From positions 1 to 64,000 of the forward strand of contig NZ_CAJODG010000016.1 in the NCBI RefSeq assembly GCF_905233635.1: 64,000 nucleotides of DNA, given 5' to 3'. The notes beneath the pieces are model-generated. The model was not told where the DNA came from, did no database searches, and saw only the letters and a program-made list of their open reading frames with translations. The position numbers were made by a program, and so were the translations under genes. Source of the stretch: Selenomonas sp. AE3005. Lineage in GTDB: Bacteria > Bacillota > Negativicutes > Selenomonadales > Selenomonadaceae. Of the stretch, positions 1-7,730 are shown in pieces (position 1 is the first letter of the stretch; every line of letters begins with the position of its first letter).

Positions 1-1
1 T

Positions 2-61
2 CGTTTGCTGGTGGGACATTTAGTGAAACAGCGAAAAGTATTACCACCTCCACCCCACTGA
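2..61 (+). CDS. Possible 3' end of a gene cut by the window edge
   Basis: The first bases are open in two forward frames. One ends at a TGA at 59-61 with a basic tail finishing in a proline run and histidine; the other ends at a TAA at 73-75. Neither tail is recognisable. A gene ending here would fit the forward orientation of what follows, but frame and product cannot be decided from so little. Confidence 0.2.
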   Translation, partial: RLLVGHLVKQRKVLPPPPH

Positions 62-142
62 GCTGTAACAAATAAAATAAAGCAGGCATTAACCGTCAAC
101 CTGCAATTTATCTGACGATAAAAGAAGAGGATTTTTACGGTT

Positions 143-176
143 TGTACCGAACAGGTTAATATAGTTTATATTAACA
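143..176 (+). promoter_or_regulatory. Candidate promoter with overlapping palindrome upstream of the nucleotidase
   Basis: A -35-like TTGTAC (143-148) is followed by AT-rich -10 candidates near 166-173. The -10 area lies in a perfect 9-bp inverted repeat, GTTAATATA at 156-164 and TATATTAAC at 168-176, with a 3-bp spacer. A palindrome over the -10 is a typical repressor-site layout. The regulator is unknown. Confidence 0.4.
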
Positions 177-198
177 ATATTAAGAGGGAGTTTTTGCT

Positions 199-1725
199 AT
201 GTGGAAAAAGAAAATTGTGACGGCAATTCTGAGCCTGAGTCTGATTTTGCCGTTACCAGCTTACGCCTCCGTACATAAAGACGGAGTGCATATCACTATC
301 CTGCACACCAATGACATGCACGCCCGGGTGAAAAGCACGGATGATGAGGGCAAAACCATCGGCCTGCACTGGCTGGCCGGAGCAATCTGGGCACAGAAGG
401 GCGCTGATGAGGACACGCTGGCACTTGATGCCGGAGACACCTTTCATGGTCTCGCAATGATTAATGTCAGCCGGGGCAGCAACATGGCCATGTTTATGAA
501 CCTGTCCGGCTATGATGCCATGACACCGGGCAACCATGATTTCAATTACGGCACCAGACGGCTGGTGGAACTGGCCAGAATGCTGAACTTTCCCGTACTC
601 AGTGCCAACGTCATGGACAAAGAGCACAACAGTTACCTTTTCCGTCCGTATAAGAGCTTTGAGTTCAACGGCGTAAAGGTGGCGGTAGTGGGGCTGACCA
701 CGCCGGAAACAGCCTACAAGACAAATCCGCTTAACGTTACGGATATTGTCTTTGCCGACCCGGTCACGACAGCCAAAGCCCTCATGCCCAAGCTGCGTGC
801 TGAGCATGATGTGGTAATCGGCTTGATGCACATGGGGATAGACAAAAGCTCCGTGGTGACCTCGGAGGCTATAGCCAAGGCTGTGCCGGGCTTTGATATC
901 ATCATTGACGGGCATAGCCATACCACCCTGCCCAAGGGCATGAAGGTGGGGAAAACCCTGATTTGCCAGACTGGTTGTCACGGCTACAATCTGGGAAAAG
1001 TAGAGCTGGTGGTAAAGGAGCATAAGCTGCGCAAGGCCAAAGCCTCCCTGATGGACAGAAAAGCTGTGGAAAAGGCCGCTAAAACTCCCGATGAAGGCGT
1101 AGCGGCAGCTATACAGGAAATAGATACGCAGGTCAGCCAAGAACTCGGCACGGTAGTAGCTGAAAGTCCCCGCGAACTGACCTCCAAGAGGGAAATTGTG
1201 AGGACGAGAGAAACAGAACTGGGCAATCTGGCAGCCGATGCCCTGCGTAATGTGACCGGGGCAGACATCGGCATAGTAAATGGCGGCAGCCTGCGTGACA
1301 ATCTGCCCAAAGGCAGTATAAACAAGGCGCTGGTGCTGAATATTTTCCCTTTTAGTAACCGGGCAATAAAAATGGAGGTTACAGGGGCAACGGTCAAGGC
1401 TGTCCTCGAGCATTCGGTAGAATATCTGCCGGCTGCCTTTGGCGGCTTTATGGATGTCAGCGGTCTGACCTTTGAACTGAATGCCAAGGCTCCGGCAGGC
1501 AGCCGTGTCAGCAATGTGCTGGTAAATGGCGAAGCATTGGATAATAACAAAACATACACGCTGGCCACCAGTGATTTCACTGCTGCCTGCGGTGATGGCT
1601 ACGATATGCTGAAGGCGGCAAAGGTCGTGGGTGATTACGGCGCTATGGAAGACATCTTTATTGAGTACCTGAGGCAAAATGGCTTGGCAGGCATTGAGAC
1701 AGGACGGATTAAGATGACAGAGTAA
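199..1725 (+). CDS. Exported 5'-nucleotidase / 2',3'-cyclic phosphodiesterase family protein
   Basis: Secreted metallophosphoesterase of the UshA/5'-nucleotidase family, expected to dephosphorylate nucleotides outside the cytoplasm for nucleoside and phosphate salvage. Residues 1-23 form a Sec signal peptide (basic start, hydrophobic core, AYA cleavage). The di-metal motifs are present in order: TNDMHA near 37-42, DAGDTFHG near 77-84, GNHD near 111-114 and GHSH near 238. The C-terminal substrate-binding domain (from about 330) contains GGSLRDN. At 508 aa it is close to family length. The ATG has a GAGGGAG ribosome site. A second family member lies at 27493. Exact substrate is not predictable. 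Confidence 0.9.
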   Translation: MWKKKIVTAILSLSLILPLPAYASVHKDGVHITILHTNDMHARVKSTDDEGKTIGLHWLAGAIWAQKGADEDTLALDAGDTFHGLAMINVSRGSNMAMFMNLSGYDAMTPGNHDFNYGTRRLVELARMLNFPVLSANVMDKEHNSYLFRPYKSFEFNGVKVAVVGLTTPETAYKTNPLNVTDIVFADPVTTAKALMPKLRAEHDVVIGLMHMGIDKSSVVTSEAIAKAVPGFDIIIDGHSHTTLPKGMKVGKTLICQTGCHGYNLGKVELVVKEHKLRKAKASLMDRKAVEKAAKTPDEGVAAAIQEIDTQVSQELGTVVAESPRELTSKREIVRTRETELGNLAADALRNVTGADIGIVNGGSLRDNLPKGSINKALVLNIFPFSNRAIKMEVTGATVKAVLEHSVEYLPAAFGGFMDVSGLTFELNAKAPAGSRVSNVLVNGEALDNNKTYTLATSDFTAACGDGYDMLKAAKVVGDYGAMEDIFIEYLRQNGLAGIETGRIKMTE

Positions 1726-1741
1726 ATGGGGATGAACTGAG

Positions 1742-2563
1742 ATGATTACATGTGGGCTATGTCCGCATCAGTGCAGCCTGGCGGAAGGACAGACGGGCTT
1801 TTGCCGGACCAGGCGCAATGACGGGGGAACGCTGGTCAGCCTCAACTACGGGCAGGTGACGTCCCTGGCTCTTGACCCTGTCGAAAAAAAGCCCCTGTAT
1901 CATTTTTTCCCCGGCAGTTATATTTTGTCTGTGGGCAGTTTTGGCTGTAATATGCGCTGTCCCTTCTGCCAAAATTATACTATCTCGCAGAATGACGCCG
2001 AAGAAGTGCAGGGGTATCTGGCGCCGGAAAAGCTGGTGGAACTGGCAGTTAAGTATCAAAAGCAGGGGAGTATCGGTGTGGCGTTCACTTATAATGAACC
2101 TCTGCTCAGCTATGAGTATATTATGGATACAGCGCCACTCTTACGGGCGGCCGGCCAAAAGGTGGTACTGGTCAGCAATGGTCAGATTAGTGCCCGGCCA
2201 TGGAAAAATTTACTTACCTGGGTTGATGCTGTTAATATTGACCTGAAGGCTTTTGCGCCAAACGTATACACATGGATGGGCGGCGACCTGGAAACAGCCA
2301 AACAGACTATTGCCATGGCTGTGGATGCAGGTGTACATACCGAGGTGACAACGCTGGTGATTCCCGGGAAAAACGATGACCGGGAAATATTTACGGCAGA
2401 GGTACAGTGGCTGGCAGGGCTCAGCCCGGAGATTCCGCTGCACCTGTCACGTTATTTTCCACGGTATAAATGGACGGCGGCAAGTACGCCCCGGCAAACA
2501 CTTATAGATTTACAGGCCATCGCCGTACAGTATTTGCACCATGTGTATTTAGGAAATGTATAG
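1742..2563 (+). CDS. AmmeMemoRadiSam-type radical SAM enzyme (AmrS-like)
   Basis: A 4Fe-4S radical SAM protein related to pyruvate formate-lyase activating enzymes. The SAM cluster CxxxCxxC is C69, C73, C76 in FGCNMRCPFCQN. A second cysteine set (C4, C7, C11, C21) at the N-terminus is typical of the AmmeMemoRadiSam system radical SAM subfamily, as is the EKKPLYHFFPGS segment. Its usual partners (AMMECR1 and Memo proteins) are not in the window. At 273 aa it is somewhat short for the subfamily. It begins 16 bp after the nucleotidase stop, so the two may be cotranscribed. Its substrate is unknown. Confidence 0.85.
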   Translation: MITCGLCPHQCSLAEGQTGFCRTRRNDGGTLVSLNYGQVTSLALDPVEKKPLYHFFPGSYILSVGSFGCNMRCPFCQNYTISQNDAEEVQGYLAPEKLVELAVKYQKQGSIGVAFTYNEPLLSYEYIMDTAPLLRAAGQKVVLVSNGQISARPWKNLLTWVDAVNIDLKAFAPNVYTWMGGDLETAKQTIAMAVDAGVHTEVTTLVIPGKNDDREIFTAEVQWLAGLSPEIPLHLSRYFPRYKWTAASTPRQTLIDLQAIAVQYLHHVYLGNV

Positions 2564-2585
2564 CTATGTAAGGAGAAATTTAGTA

Positions 2586-2660
2586 ATGCAGGTAAAACTG
2601 CCCTGGCACCGGATATTTGAGGCAGATTTTTCTGGTAAAAATTTCATGCAGAAAACTTAA
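2586..2660 (+). CDS. Possible 24-codon small ORF
   Basis: An ATG preceded by a GGAG-type ribosome site (TAAGGAGAAATTTAGTA) opens a 24-codon frame rich in aromatic and basic residues, ending in TAA just before a terminator hairpin at 2675. The placement fits a last small gene of the upstream unit, but there is no recognisable homology and the ORF could be chance. Confidence 0.3.
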   Translation: MQVKLPWHRIFEADFSGKNFMQKT

Positions 2661-2674
2661 GAAAGTGTTATACT

Positions 2675-2704
2675 AAAAAGGCTTTTCCAGGGGAAAAGCC
2701 TTTT
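2675..2704 (+). terminator. Rho-independent terminator
   Basis: Strong hairpin AAAAAGGCTTTTCC / GGGAAAAGCCTTTT with a tiny loop and a T-run on the forward side. It closes the nucleotidase/radical SAM unit. The A-run on the other side could make it bidirectional. Confidence 0.8.
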
Positions 2705-2735
2705 ACTGTTGGTAAATAAAAAGGAGATATGGAAA

Positions 2736-3893
2736 TTGAAGTTCTGGCAAAAGTTTTCTGCGATTTTTGTAGTGCTGTGTATGCTGACCATACATTTGCC
2801 GATAGCGGCCGGCGAGGGCGGTGAACCAGAGATAACTGCTGAGGCAGCCATTATCATAGAGAGTACCACCGGACGGGTGATATGGGAAAAAAATGCTGAT
2901 GAGCGTTTGTATCCGGCCAGCATGACAAAAATGATGACAGGGATTCTGGCCCTGGAAAAAATGGATATGAAGTCTGCGGTTACCTATTCGCAATACGCGG
3001 CATATACGGAGTCCAGTCCCTTGGGGGCCCGGCCCGGTGAATCGCTGGTTGCGAAGGATATGGTGACCGGCCTGCTGCTCGAATCGGATAACGGCGCCGC
3101 CGTTGCCCTGGCCGAAAACATGGCTGGTGATGTAACGAGCTTTGCGGCAGAGATGAACAGTAAAGCCCAGCAGCTGGGCATGCATGATACTAATTTTGCC
3201 AATCCCAACGGCCTGACTGATAAGAACCATTATTCCACGGCGCGCGATATGGCCAAGCTAGCCCGGTATGTGATGAAAAACCAGGATTTTCGTAAGATTG
3301 TCGGCACTACGGCCCGTGACATTTACTGGCGTAATCCGGTGGGAAAAATATATAGGGCAGAGAACACCAACAAACTGTTGGGCAAATATGACGGCATAAC
3401 AGGTATTAAAACCGGCTGGACAAAGGCTGCTGGCGGCTGTCTGGCCGTGTCAGCCAAACGTGACGGCGTGGAGCTTATCGTGGTGCTGATGAAGGCCGAT
3501 ACGCTCGATGACAGATTCAAGGACGGGGCCAAACTGCTTGATTATGGCTTTGAACACGTGAAGATGGCCAAAGGGCCGGCCAAGGAAAAAGTCCGCCATA
3601 AGGTATGGGTAAAGGGCGGCGAACAGGCTACTGCCTATGTATATCCGTCCCATGATATTGATTATCCCTTGATTAACGGCGAGGAGGATACAGGCAGATA
3701 CACCCTGACCTACGATGTCCCCAACGTAGTTGATGCCCCCCTGCAGGCCGGTGAACCGGTGGGACAGCTTGTTCTGCGCTATGACGGCCAGCCTGTTGAA
3801 GAAGTTCCTATGATATCGGATAAAGTGCCGGGCGGCTTTAGCGTCGGCTCCTGGCTGGTAGGTGTCTTTGAAGGCGTTTTAAAACACATATAA
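2736..3893 (+). CDS. dacF: D-alanyl-D-alanine carboxypeptidase (PBP5/DacF type)
   Basis: Trims the terminal D-Ala from peptidoglycan stem peptides outside the cytoplasmic membrane. The start is set at TTG 2736 because AAGGAG (2721-2726) is correctly spaced from it; an upstream TTG at 2709 has no ribosome site. Residues 1-25 are a signal peptide. The penicillin-binding motifs are all visible: SxxK at S62-K65 (ASMTK), SDN at 117-119 and KTG at 225-227. A C-terminal PBP5-like beta domain follows, ending in an amphipathic stretch that would tether the protein to the membrane. The gene stands between two terminators, so it is probably transcribed alone. The paralogue-level symbol is tentative. Confidence 0.92.
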   Translation: MKFWQKFSAIFVVLCMLTIHLPIAAGEGGEPEITAEAAIIIESTTGRVIWEKNADERLYPASMTKMMTGILALEKMDMKSAVTYSQYAAYTESSPLGARPGESLVAKDMVTGLLLESDNGAAVALAENMAGDVTSFAAEMNSKAQQLGMHDTNFANPNGLTDKNHYSTARDMAKLARYVMKNQDFRKIVGTTARDIYWRNPVGKIYRAENTNKLLGKYDGITGIKTGWTKAAGGCLAVSAKRDGVELIVVLMKADTLDDRFKDGAKLLDYGFEHVKMAKGPAKEKVRHKVWVKGGEQATAYVYPSHDIDYPLINGEEDTGRYTLTYDVPNVVDAPLQAGEPVGQLVLRYDGQPVEEVPMISDKVPGGFSVGSWLVGVFEGVLKHI

Positions 3894-3900
3894 GAATATT

Positions 3901-3943
3901 AAAAAAGCATTCCAAGTCTTTGCTGAACCTGGAATGCTTTTTT
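3901..3943. terminator. Bidirectional terminator between convergent genes
   Basis: Inverted repeat AAAAAAGCATTCCA ... TGGAATGCTTTTTT, with A-run and T-run flanks that serve both the forward carboxypeptidase and the reverse CorC/HlyC gene. Confidence 0.85.
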
Positions 3944-3947
3944 AGTG

Positions 3948-5267
3948 TCAGGTGGCAGCCACGGCTTTGGCGGGGCTGTCCTTTTTCGTAATCATAATTT
4001 TGTCGATACGGGCACCGTCCATATCCACGACTTCAAAGGTCAAATCCTGCCAGTCAATTCTTTCACCGGCTTTGGGAATATAACCGAAATAGGAAGTGAG
4101 GAAACCGCCCATGGTCTGGTAGTGGTCGTGGTCCTCGTCCGGCAGTTCGTCAATGGAGAACCGGGCTTTAAAGTCATCAATGTCATAGAGGCCGTCTACC
4201 AGCCAGCTGTTTTCGTCCCGGGCGGTCAGCTGGGCGGTATCTTCCTCGTGGGGCGTGAACGACTCGCCGACAATTTCCTGCAGAATATCGTCCATGGTCA
4301 AAAAGCCGATAACGCCGCCGTATTCGTCGAGCACCATGGCCTCGTGAATCCCCGTAGTGCGGAACTGTTTCAGCACCCGGAAGGTTTCCATGGAACGGGG
4401 AATAAAGAGGGGCTTACGAATGAACTGGGATAAATCCTGTACTTCATGAGCCAACGTGGCATTGAGTAAATCCTTGGCGTAGAGCACGCCGCAGAAATCG
4501 TCCAGACTGTCCCGGCCCACCGGGAAAATATCCTGCGGTGTTTCCCGAATCAGGCGCATATTTTCCCACAGGGAGTCTGATAAATCCAGCCATAACATCT
4601 GCGTCCGGGGTGTCATCAGGGCATAAGCTGTTTGGTCGCTGAGATGGAAAATCCTGTCAACCATGGCTTGCTCTGTTTTTTCAAAAGTGCCATCCTCTGT
4701 GCCCTGCTCAATAAGGTCCTTGACTTCGTCCTCGGTGACAGTATCAGCAGCATAGGGATTGATACCGAAGATGAGCAAAATGACATTGGCGAAGCCGGAC
4801 AGCAGGGAGATAAAAGGTCTGGTCAGCCGGGCCAGGGCCTTTATTATGCCATGATAACGCATGAGAATCTTTTCCGGATTATGTACGGCTGTTTTCTTGG
4901 GAATGAATTCGCCGAGCAGCAGGGAGAGGTAAGTAACGAGCAGGATACTGATAACCATGGATACAGGGACAGCCTGTGGCATGCCCTGCAAGAAACCGGC
5001 CAATAGCGGTGCCAGCAGTACCCCTGTGCATACGCCCGTGAGAATACTGCTGAGGGTAATGCCACTCTGGGCAAGTGTCAGGATTCTGTCGCTTTGCTCC
5101 AATAGTGCCAAAGCGCCTGCCGCACCCTTATGACCATCTTCGGCCATTTTTTCCAGTTTACTGCGATGACTTTCGCTCAAAGCCGTTTCCACCAACGAGA
5201 AAAAGCCACTGGTGATGAGAAAGGCGATTAGTAAAATAAGTAATAAACCCACGTCAGAACTATCCAA
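3948..5267 (-). CDS. Hemolysin C / CorC family membrane transporter (CNNM-type)
   Basis: A 439-aa integral membrane protein with the family architecture: an N-terminal DUF21 block of hydrophobic helices (about 1-200), tandem CBS domains (about 215-345, including the YAKDLL and VLDEYGGVIGFLTMDDILQE segments) and a C-terminal CorC_HlyC domain (about 360-430). Relatives of this family take part in Mg2+/Co2+ efflux; the hemolysin name is historical. The gene is transcribed alone in reverse and shares a terminator with dacF. The transported ion is an inference from the family. Confidence 0.9.
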   Translation of the reverse strand: MDSSDVGLLLILLIAFLITSGFFSLVETALSESHRSKLEKMAEDGHKGAAGALALLEQSDRILTLAQSGITLSSILTGVCTGVLLAPLLAGFLQGMPQAVPVSMVISILLVTYLSLLLGEFIPKKTAVHNPEKILMRYHGIIKALARLTRPFISLLSGFANVILLIFGINPYAADTVTEDEVKDLIEQGTEDGTFEKTEQAMVDRIFHLSDQTAYALMTPRTQMLWLDLSDSLWENMRLIRETPQDIFPVGRDSLDDFCGVLYAKDLLNATLAHEVQDLSQFIRKPLFIPRSMETFRVLKQFRTTGIHEAMVLDEYGGVIGFLTMDDILQEIVGESFTPHEEDTAQLTARDENSWLVDGLYDIDDFKARFSIDELPDEDHDHYQTMGGFLTSYFGYIPKAGERIDWQDLTFEVVDMDGARIDKIMITKKDSPAKAVAAT

Positions 5268-5460
5268 CGAAAAGTCACATCCTTTTTTAAAATAGTTTGA
5301 TTAGTTCCATTCTACTATATTAAAGAAGAAAAAACAATTACCTGGATGGGAGGGGACCTGAAACAAGCCCTATATTAGGCGTAACATAGGGGCTGAAGTT
5401 TTGTGGCAGCCTGAACGGGGAGTTATGATTTTGCCTGTCGCAAAAATCTTCTTTGCAGCG
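5268..5460. other. Intergenic region upstream of htpG with weak hairpins
   Basis: No gene is supported here. An imperfect hairpin (AGCCCTAT at 5366-5373 with ATAGGGGCT at 5386-5394) and a second small one around GATTTTGC/GCAAAAATC (5427-5449) precede the htpG promoter and may insulate it. The minus-strand promoter of the CorC/HlyC gene must also lie here, but no clear hexamers were seen. Confidence 0.35.
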
Positions 5461-5464
5461 TGAT

Positions 5465-5493
5465 TTGACTTTTTGTCATTTATGTCGTATACT
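5465..5493 (+). promoter_or_regulatory. Sigma-A promoter of htpG
   Basis: TTGACT (-35, 5465-5470) and TATACT (-10, 5488-5493) are separated by exactly 17 bp, a near-consensus housekeeping promoter. Transcription should begin near 5500, directly before the CIRCE operator. Confidence 0.85.
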
Positions 5494-5505
5494 AGGCAAT
5501 GGATG

Positions 5506-5532
5506 TTAGCACTCAGCCTTATGGAGTGCTAA
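5506..5532 (+). promoter_or_regulatory. CIRCE operator (HrcA binding site)
   Basis: A perfect match to the CIRCE consensus: TTAGCACTC (5506-5514), a 9-bp spacer, then GAGTGCTAA (5524-5532). It lies just after the predicted transcription start. The HrcA repressor should therefore block htpG transcription and release it on heat or protein-folding stress. Confidence 0.95.
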
Positions 5533-5577
5533 ATAACTGGCTAATAAGCAAATCATATACAGAGAGGCAGCGATACA

Positions 5578-7542
5578 ATGGCTAAAGAAACCCATGAATT
5601 TCAAGCGGAAACCAAACAACTGTTGGATTTGATGATTCATTCCATCTATACGAATCACGAGATTTTCCTGCGTGAGCTCATTTCTAATGCGTCTGACGCA
5701 ATTGACAAGGTACATTTTGCCAGCCTGACTAACCGTGATATTCTCGAAGGTGACGACAGCTACGAAATTTTCCTCGAACCCAATAAGGGCAACCATACCC
5801 TGACCATCAGTGATAATGGTATCGGTATGAGCCGTCAGGAAGTTATCGAGAACATTGGTACTATCGCCAAGTCCGGCACCAAGGCTTTTATGGAGCAGCT
5901 CAAAAAAGCCAAGGAAGCCAGCGAGGGCGGCGAAGGTAATACCGACAAGGAACTCATCGGCCAGTTCGGTGTCGGTTTCTACTCTGCCTTCATGGTAGCC
6001 GAAAAAGTGGTTATCGAAACCCGCAAGGCCGGGGAAACGGAAGGCACGCGCTGGGAATCCACGGGCGATGGCTCTTACAGCATTGAAGAATGCGACCGAG
6101 ACAAGCGCGGTACGAGCATTACGATTACGCTGGGCAAGGAATTCTTTGGCGATGACGCTGAAAGCGACTTTACGGATAATTATACGCTCGAACGTCTGGT
6201 CAAGAAGTACAGCGACTATGTGCGTTACCCCATCAAGATGAACTTCGAGCATGAAGAAACGCCGAAGGACGATAAAGGCAAGGAAATCGAAGGTGCTGAG
6301 AAGGTTAAGACCATCGAATGCCGCACGCTGAACTCCATGCAGCCGCTCTGGACGAAGAATAAGTCCGATATCAAAGAGGAAGAATACGACGAGTTCTTCA
6401 AGAATCAGTTCCATGAATGGGAAAAGCCCATGGAAGTATTCCATACCAAGGCTGAAGGTTCTGTAGAATACACGGCCCTGCTCGCCATTCCTTCCCGGGC
6501 ACCGTTCAACCTCTATCATACGGACTATGAACCGGGGCTGCAGCTTTACTCCCGTCATGTATTCATCATGGACAAGTGCAAGGACCTGCTGCCGGATTAC
6601 CTGCGTTTCATGAAGGGCCTGGTGGATTCTCCTGACCTGTCGCTCAATATCTCCCGTGAACTCCTGCAGCAGAGCCGTGAACTTAAAGTTATCGGCAAGG
6701 CACTGGAAAAGAATATCTTGAAATCCCTGGCACGCAAGCTCAAGAACAAGCGTGAGGACTATGAAAAATTCTGGAATGAATTTGGCAAATCCCTCAAGAT
6801 CGGTGTTTACAATAGCATGTATGCCGGCAGCGACACCATCGACAAGCTCAAAGACCTGCTGCTCTTTATGAGCTCCAAGGAAGGCAAGCTGGTGACGCTG
6901 AAGGAATACGTAGAACGTATGCCGGAAAGCCAGAAGAAAATCTATTATGCTACGGCTAAAGACAAGGAAACCATTGAGCAGCTGCCGCAGATGGAAACTC
7001 TGCGCGACAAGGGACTCGAAGTGCTTTACCTGCTCGACCCGGTAGATGAATTCTGCATTGAAACCCTGCGCGAATACGAGGGTAAGAGTTTCCATTCCAT
7101 CAGCCGCGGCGACCTCGACCTCGATGACGCCGAAAGCCAGGAAGTCAAGAAGGAAACGGAAGACATTCAGAAGAAGAATGATGACCTGTTGAAGGATATC
7201 AAAGAGGCGCTGGGTGAGAAGGTAGCCGATGTCAAGGTTTCTGCCCGCTTAAAATCCAGTGCTGTCTGCCTCGTAGCTGACGAAGCCGGCCCGTCCCTTT
7301 CCATGGAACAGACCTTCGCTGAAATGAACAATCCGATGTTCAAGGCTAAGCGTATCCTCGAAATCAATCCGCATCATGAACTCTTTACCAGATTGCAGAG
7401 CCTCCATGATGCCGGCAAGGATAGTGCTGACTTTAAGGATTACTGCGACCTGCTCTACACGCAGGCGCTCCTTATCGAAGGCATCCTGCCGGAGAACCCC
7501 GTAGAGTTTGCCAACAAAGTGGCTAAGCTCATGGCTAAATAA
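5578..7542 (+). CDS. htpG: Molecular chaperone HtpG (Hsp90)
   Basis: ATP-dependent cytosolic Hsp90 chaperone. The GHKL ATP-binding domain at the N-terminus shows LRELISNASDAIDK (about 30-43), SDNGIGM (about 79-85) and GQFGVGFYSAFM (about 123-134). Middle and C-terminal dimerisation domains follow to residue 654, close to normal family length. The ATG has a GAGAGG ribosome site. The gene has its own promoter and a CIRCE site, so it belongs to the HrcA regulon here; in Bacillus subtilis htpG is not CIRCE-controlled. A long reverse-strand ORF opposite it is a codon-bias shadow. Confidence 0.97.
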   Translation: MAKETHEFQAETKQLLDLMIHSIYTNHEIFLRELISNASDAIDKVHFASLTNRDILEGDDSYEIFLEPNKGNHTLTISDNGIGMSRQEVIENIGTIAKSGTKAFMEQLKKAKEASEGGEGNTDKELIGQFGVGFYSAFMVAEKVVIETRKAGETEGTRWESTGDGSYSIEECDRDKRGTSITITLGKEFFGDDAESDFTDNYTLERLVKKYSDYVRYPIKMNFEHEETPKDDKGKEIEGAEKVKTIECRTLNSMQPLWTKNKSDIKEEEYDEFFKNQFHEWEKPMEVFHTKAEGSVEYTALLAIPSRAPFNLYHTDYEPGLQLYSRHVFIMDKCKDLLPDYLRFMKGLVDSPDLSLNISRELLQQSRELKVIGKALEKNILKSLARKLKNKREDYEKFWNEFGKSLKIGVYNSMYAGSDTIDKLKDLLLFMSSKEGKLVTLKEYVERMPESQKKIYYATAKDKETIEQLPQMETLRDKGLEVLYLLDPVDEFCIETLREYEGKSFHSISRGDLDLDDAESQEVKKETEDIQKKNDDLLKDIKEALGEKVADVKVSARLKSSAVCLVADEAGPSLSMEQTFAEMNNPMFKAKRILEINPHHELFTRLQSLHDAGKDSADFKDYCDLLYTQALLIEGILPENPVEFANKVAKLMAK

Positions 7543-7550
7543 TAATAAAA

Positions 7551-7676
7551 TATAACGAGGCAAGAAAATGTCCCCCACCTCAGCAGGTGGGGGCACGAAT
7601 ACCAAAACAGGCGGCGAGCATATCTCCCGCCTCGTTGAAACGCCACCTATGGCAAAACTGGAACAACGGCGTTATA
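7551..7676 (+). repeat. MITE-like intergenic repeat, copy A
   Basis: A 126-bp element bounded by inverted TATAACG (7551-7557) and CGTTATA (7670-7676). A second copy lies in the opposite orientation at 44542-44664. Outside a 15-bp insertion here, a 13-bp insertion in the other copy and one C, the two are identical by eye. Inside is a 40-codon ORF (ATG 7568 to TGA 7690) with a GAGG ribosome-like site 8 bp upstream. The element starts 8 bp after the htpG stop. The extra bases in this copy create a hairpin, CCCCCACC ... GGTGGGGG. No transposase is present. Confidence 0.8.
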
Positions 7677-7680
7677 AGCT

Positions 7681-7730
7681 AAAAAGTTGACTTGTCAATT
7701 GCAGATTTTGCAGTGACAAGTCAACTTTTT
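7681..7730. terminator. Bidirectional terminator between htpG and the AI-2E-type permease gene
   Basis: A perfect 17-bp inverted repeat, AAAAAGTTGACTTGTCA (7681-7697) and TGACAAGTCAACTTTTT (7714-7730), with A- and T-runs for both strands. The arms carry the decamer TGACAAGTCA that recurs across the window. Confidence 0.85.

Noticed and set aside
253..1677. 474-aa reverse-strand ORF opposite the first nucleotidase
   Set aside because: Shadow of a well-supported gene with full active-site motifs on the forward strand.
5341..5376. Similarity of this segment to part of the radical SAM gene (around 2270)
   Set aside because: Only about 30 bases resemble each other and the frame stops at once; too short to support a gene remnant or repeat.
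5506..7095. 529-aa reverse-strand ORF opposite htpG
   Set aside because: Lies wholly inside htpG on the other strand, begins in the CIRCE region, has no ribosome site and no recognisable domain. A codon-bias shadow.
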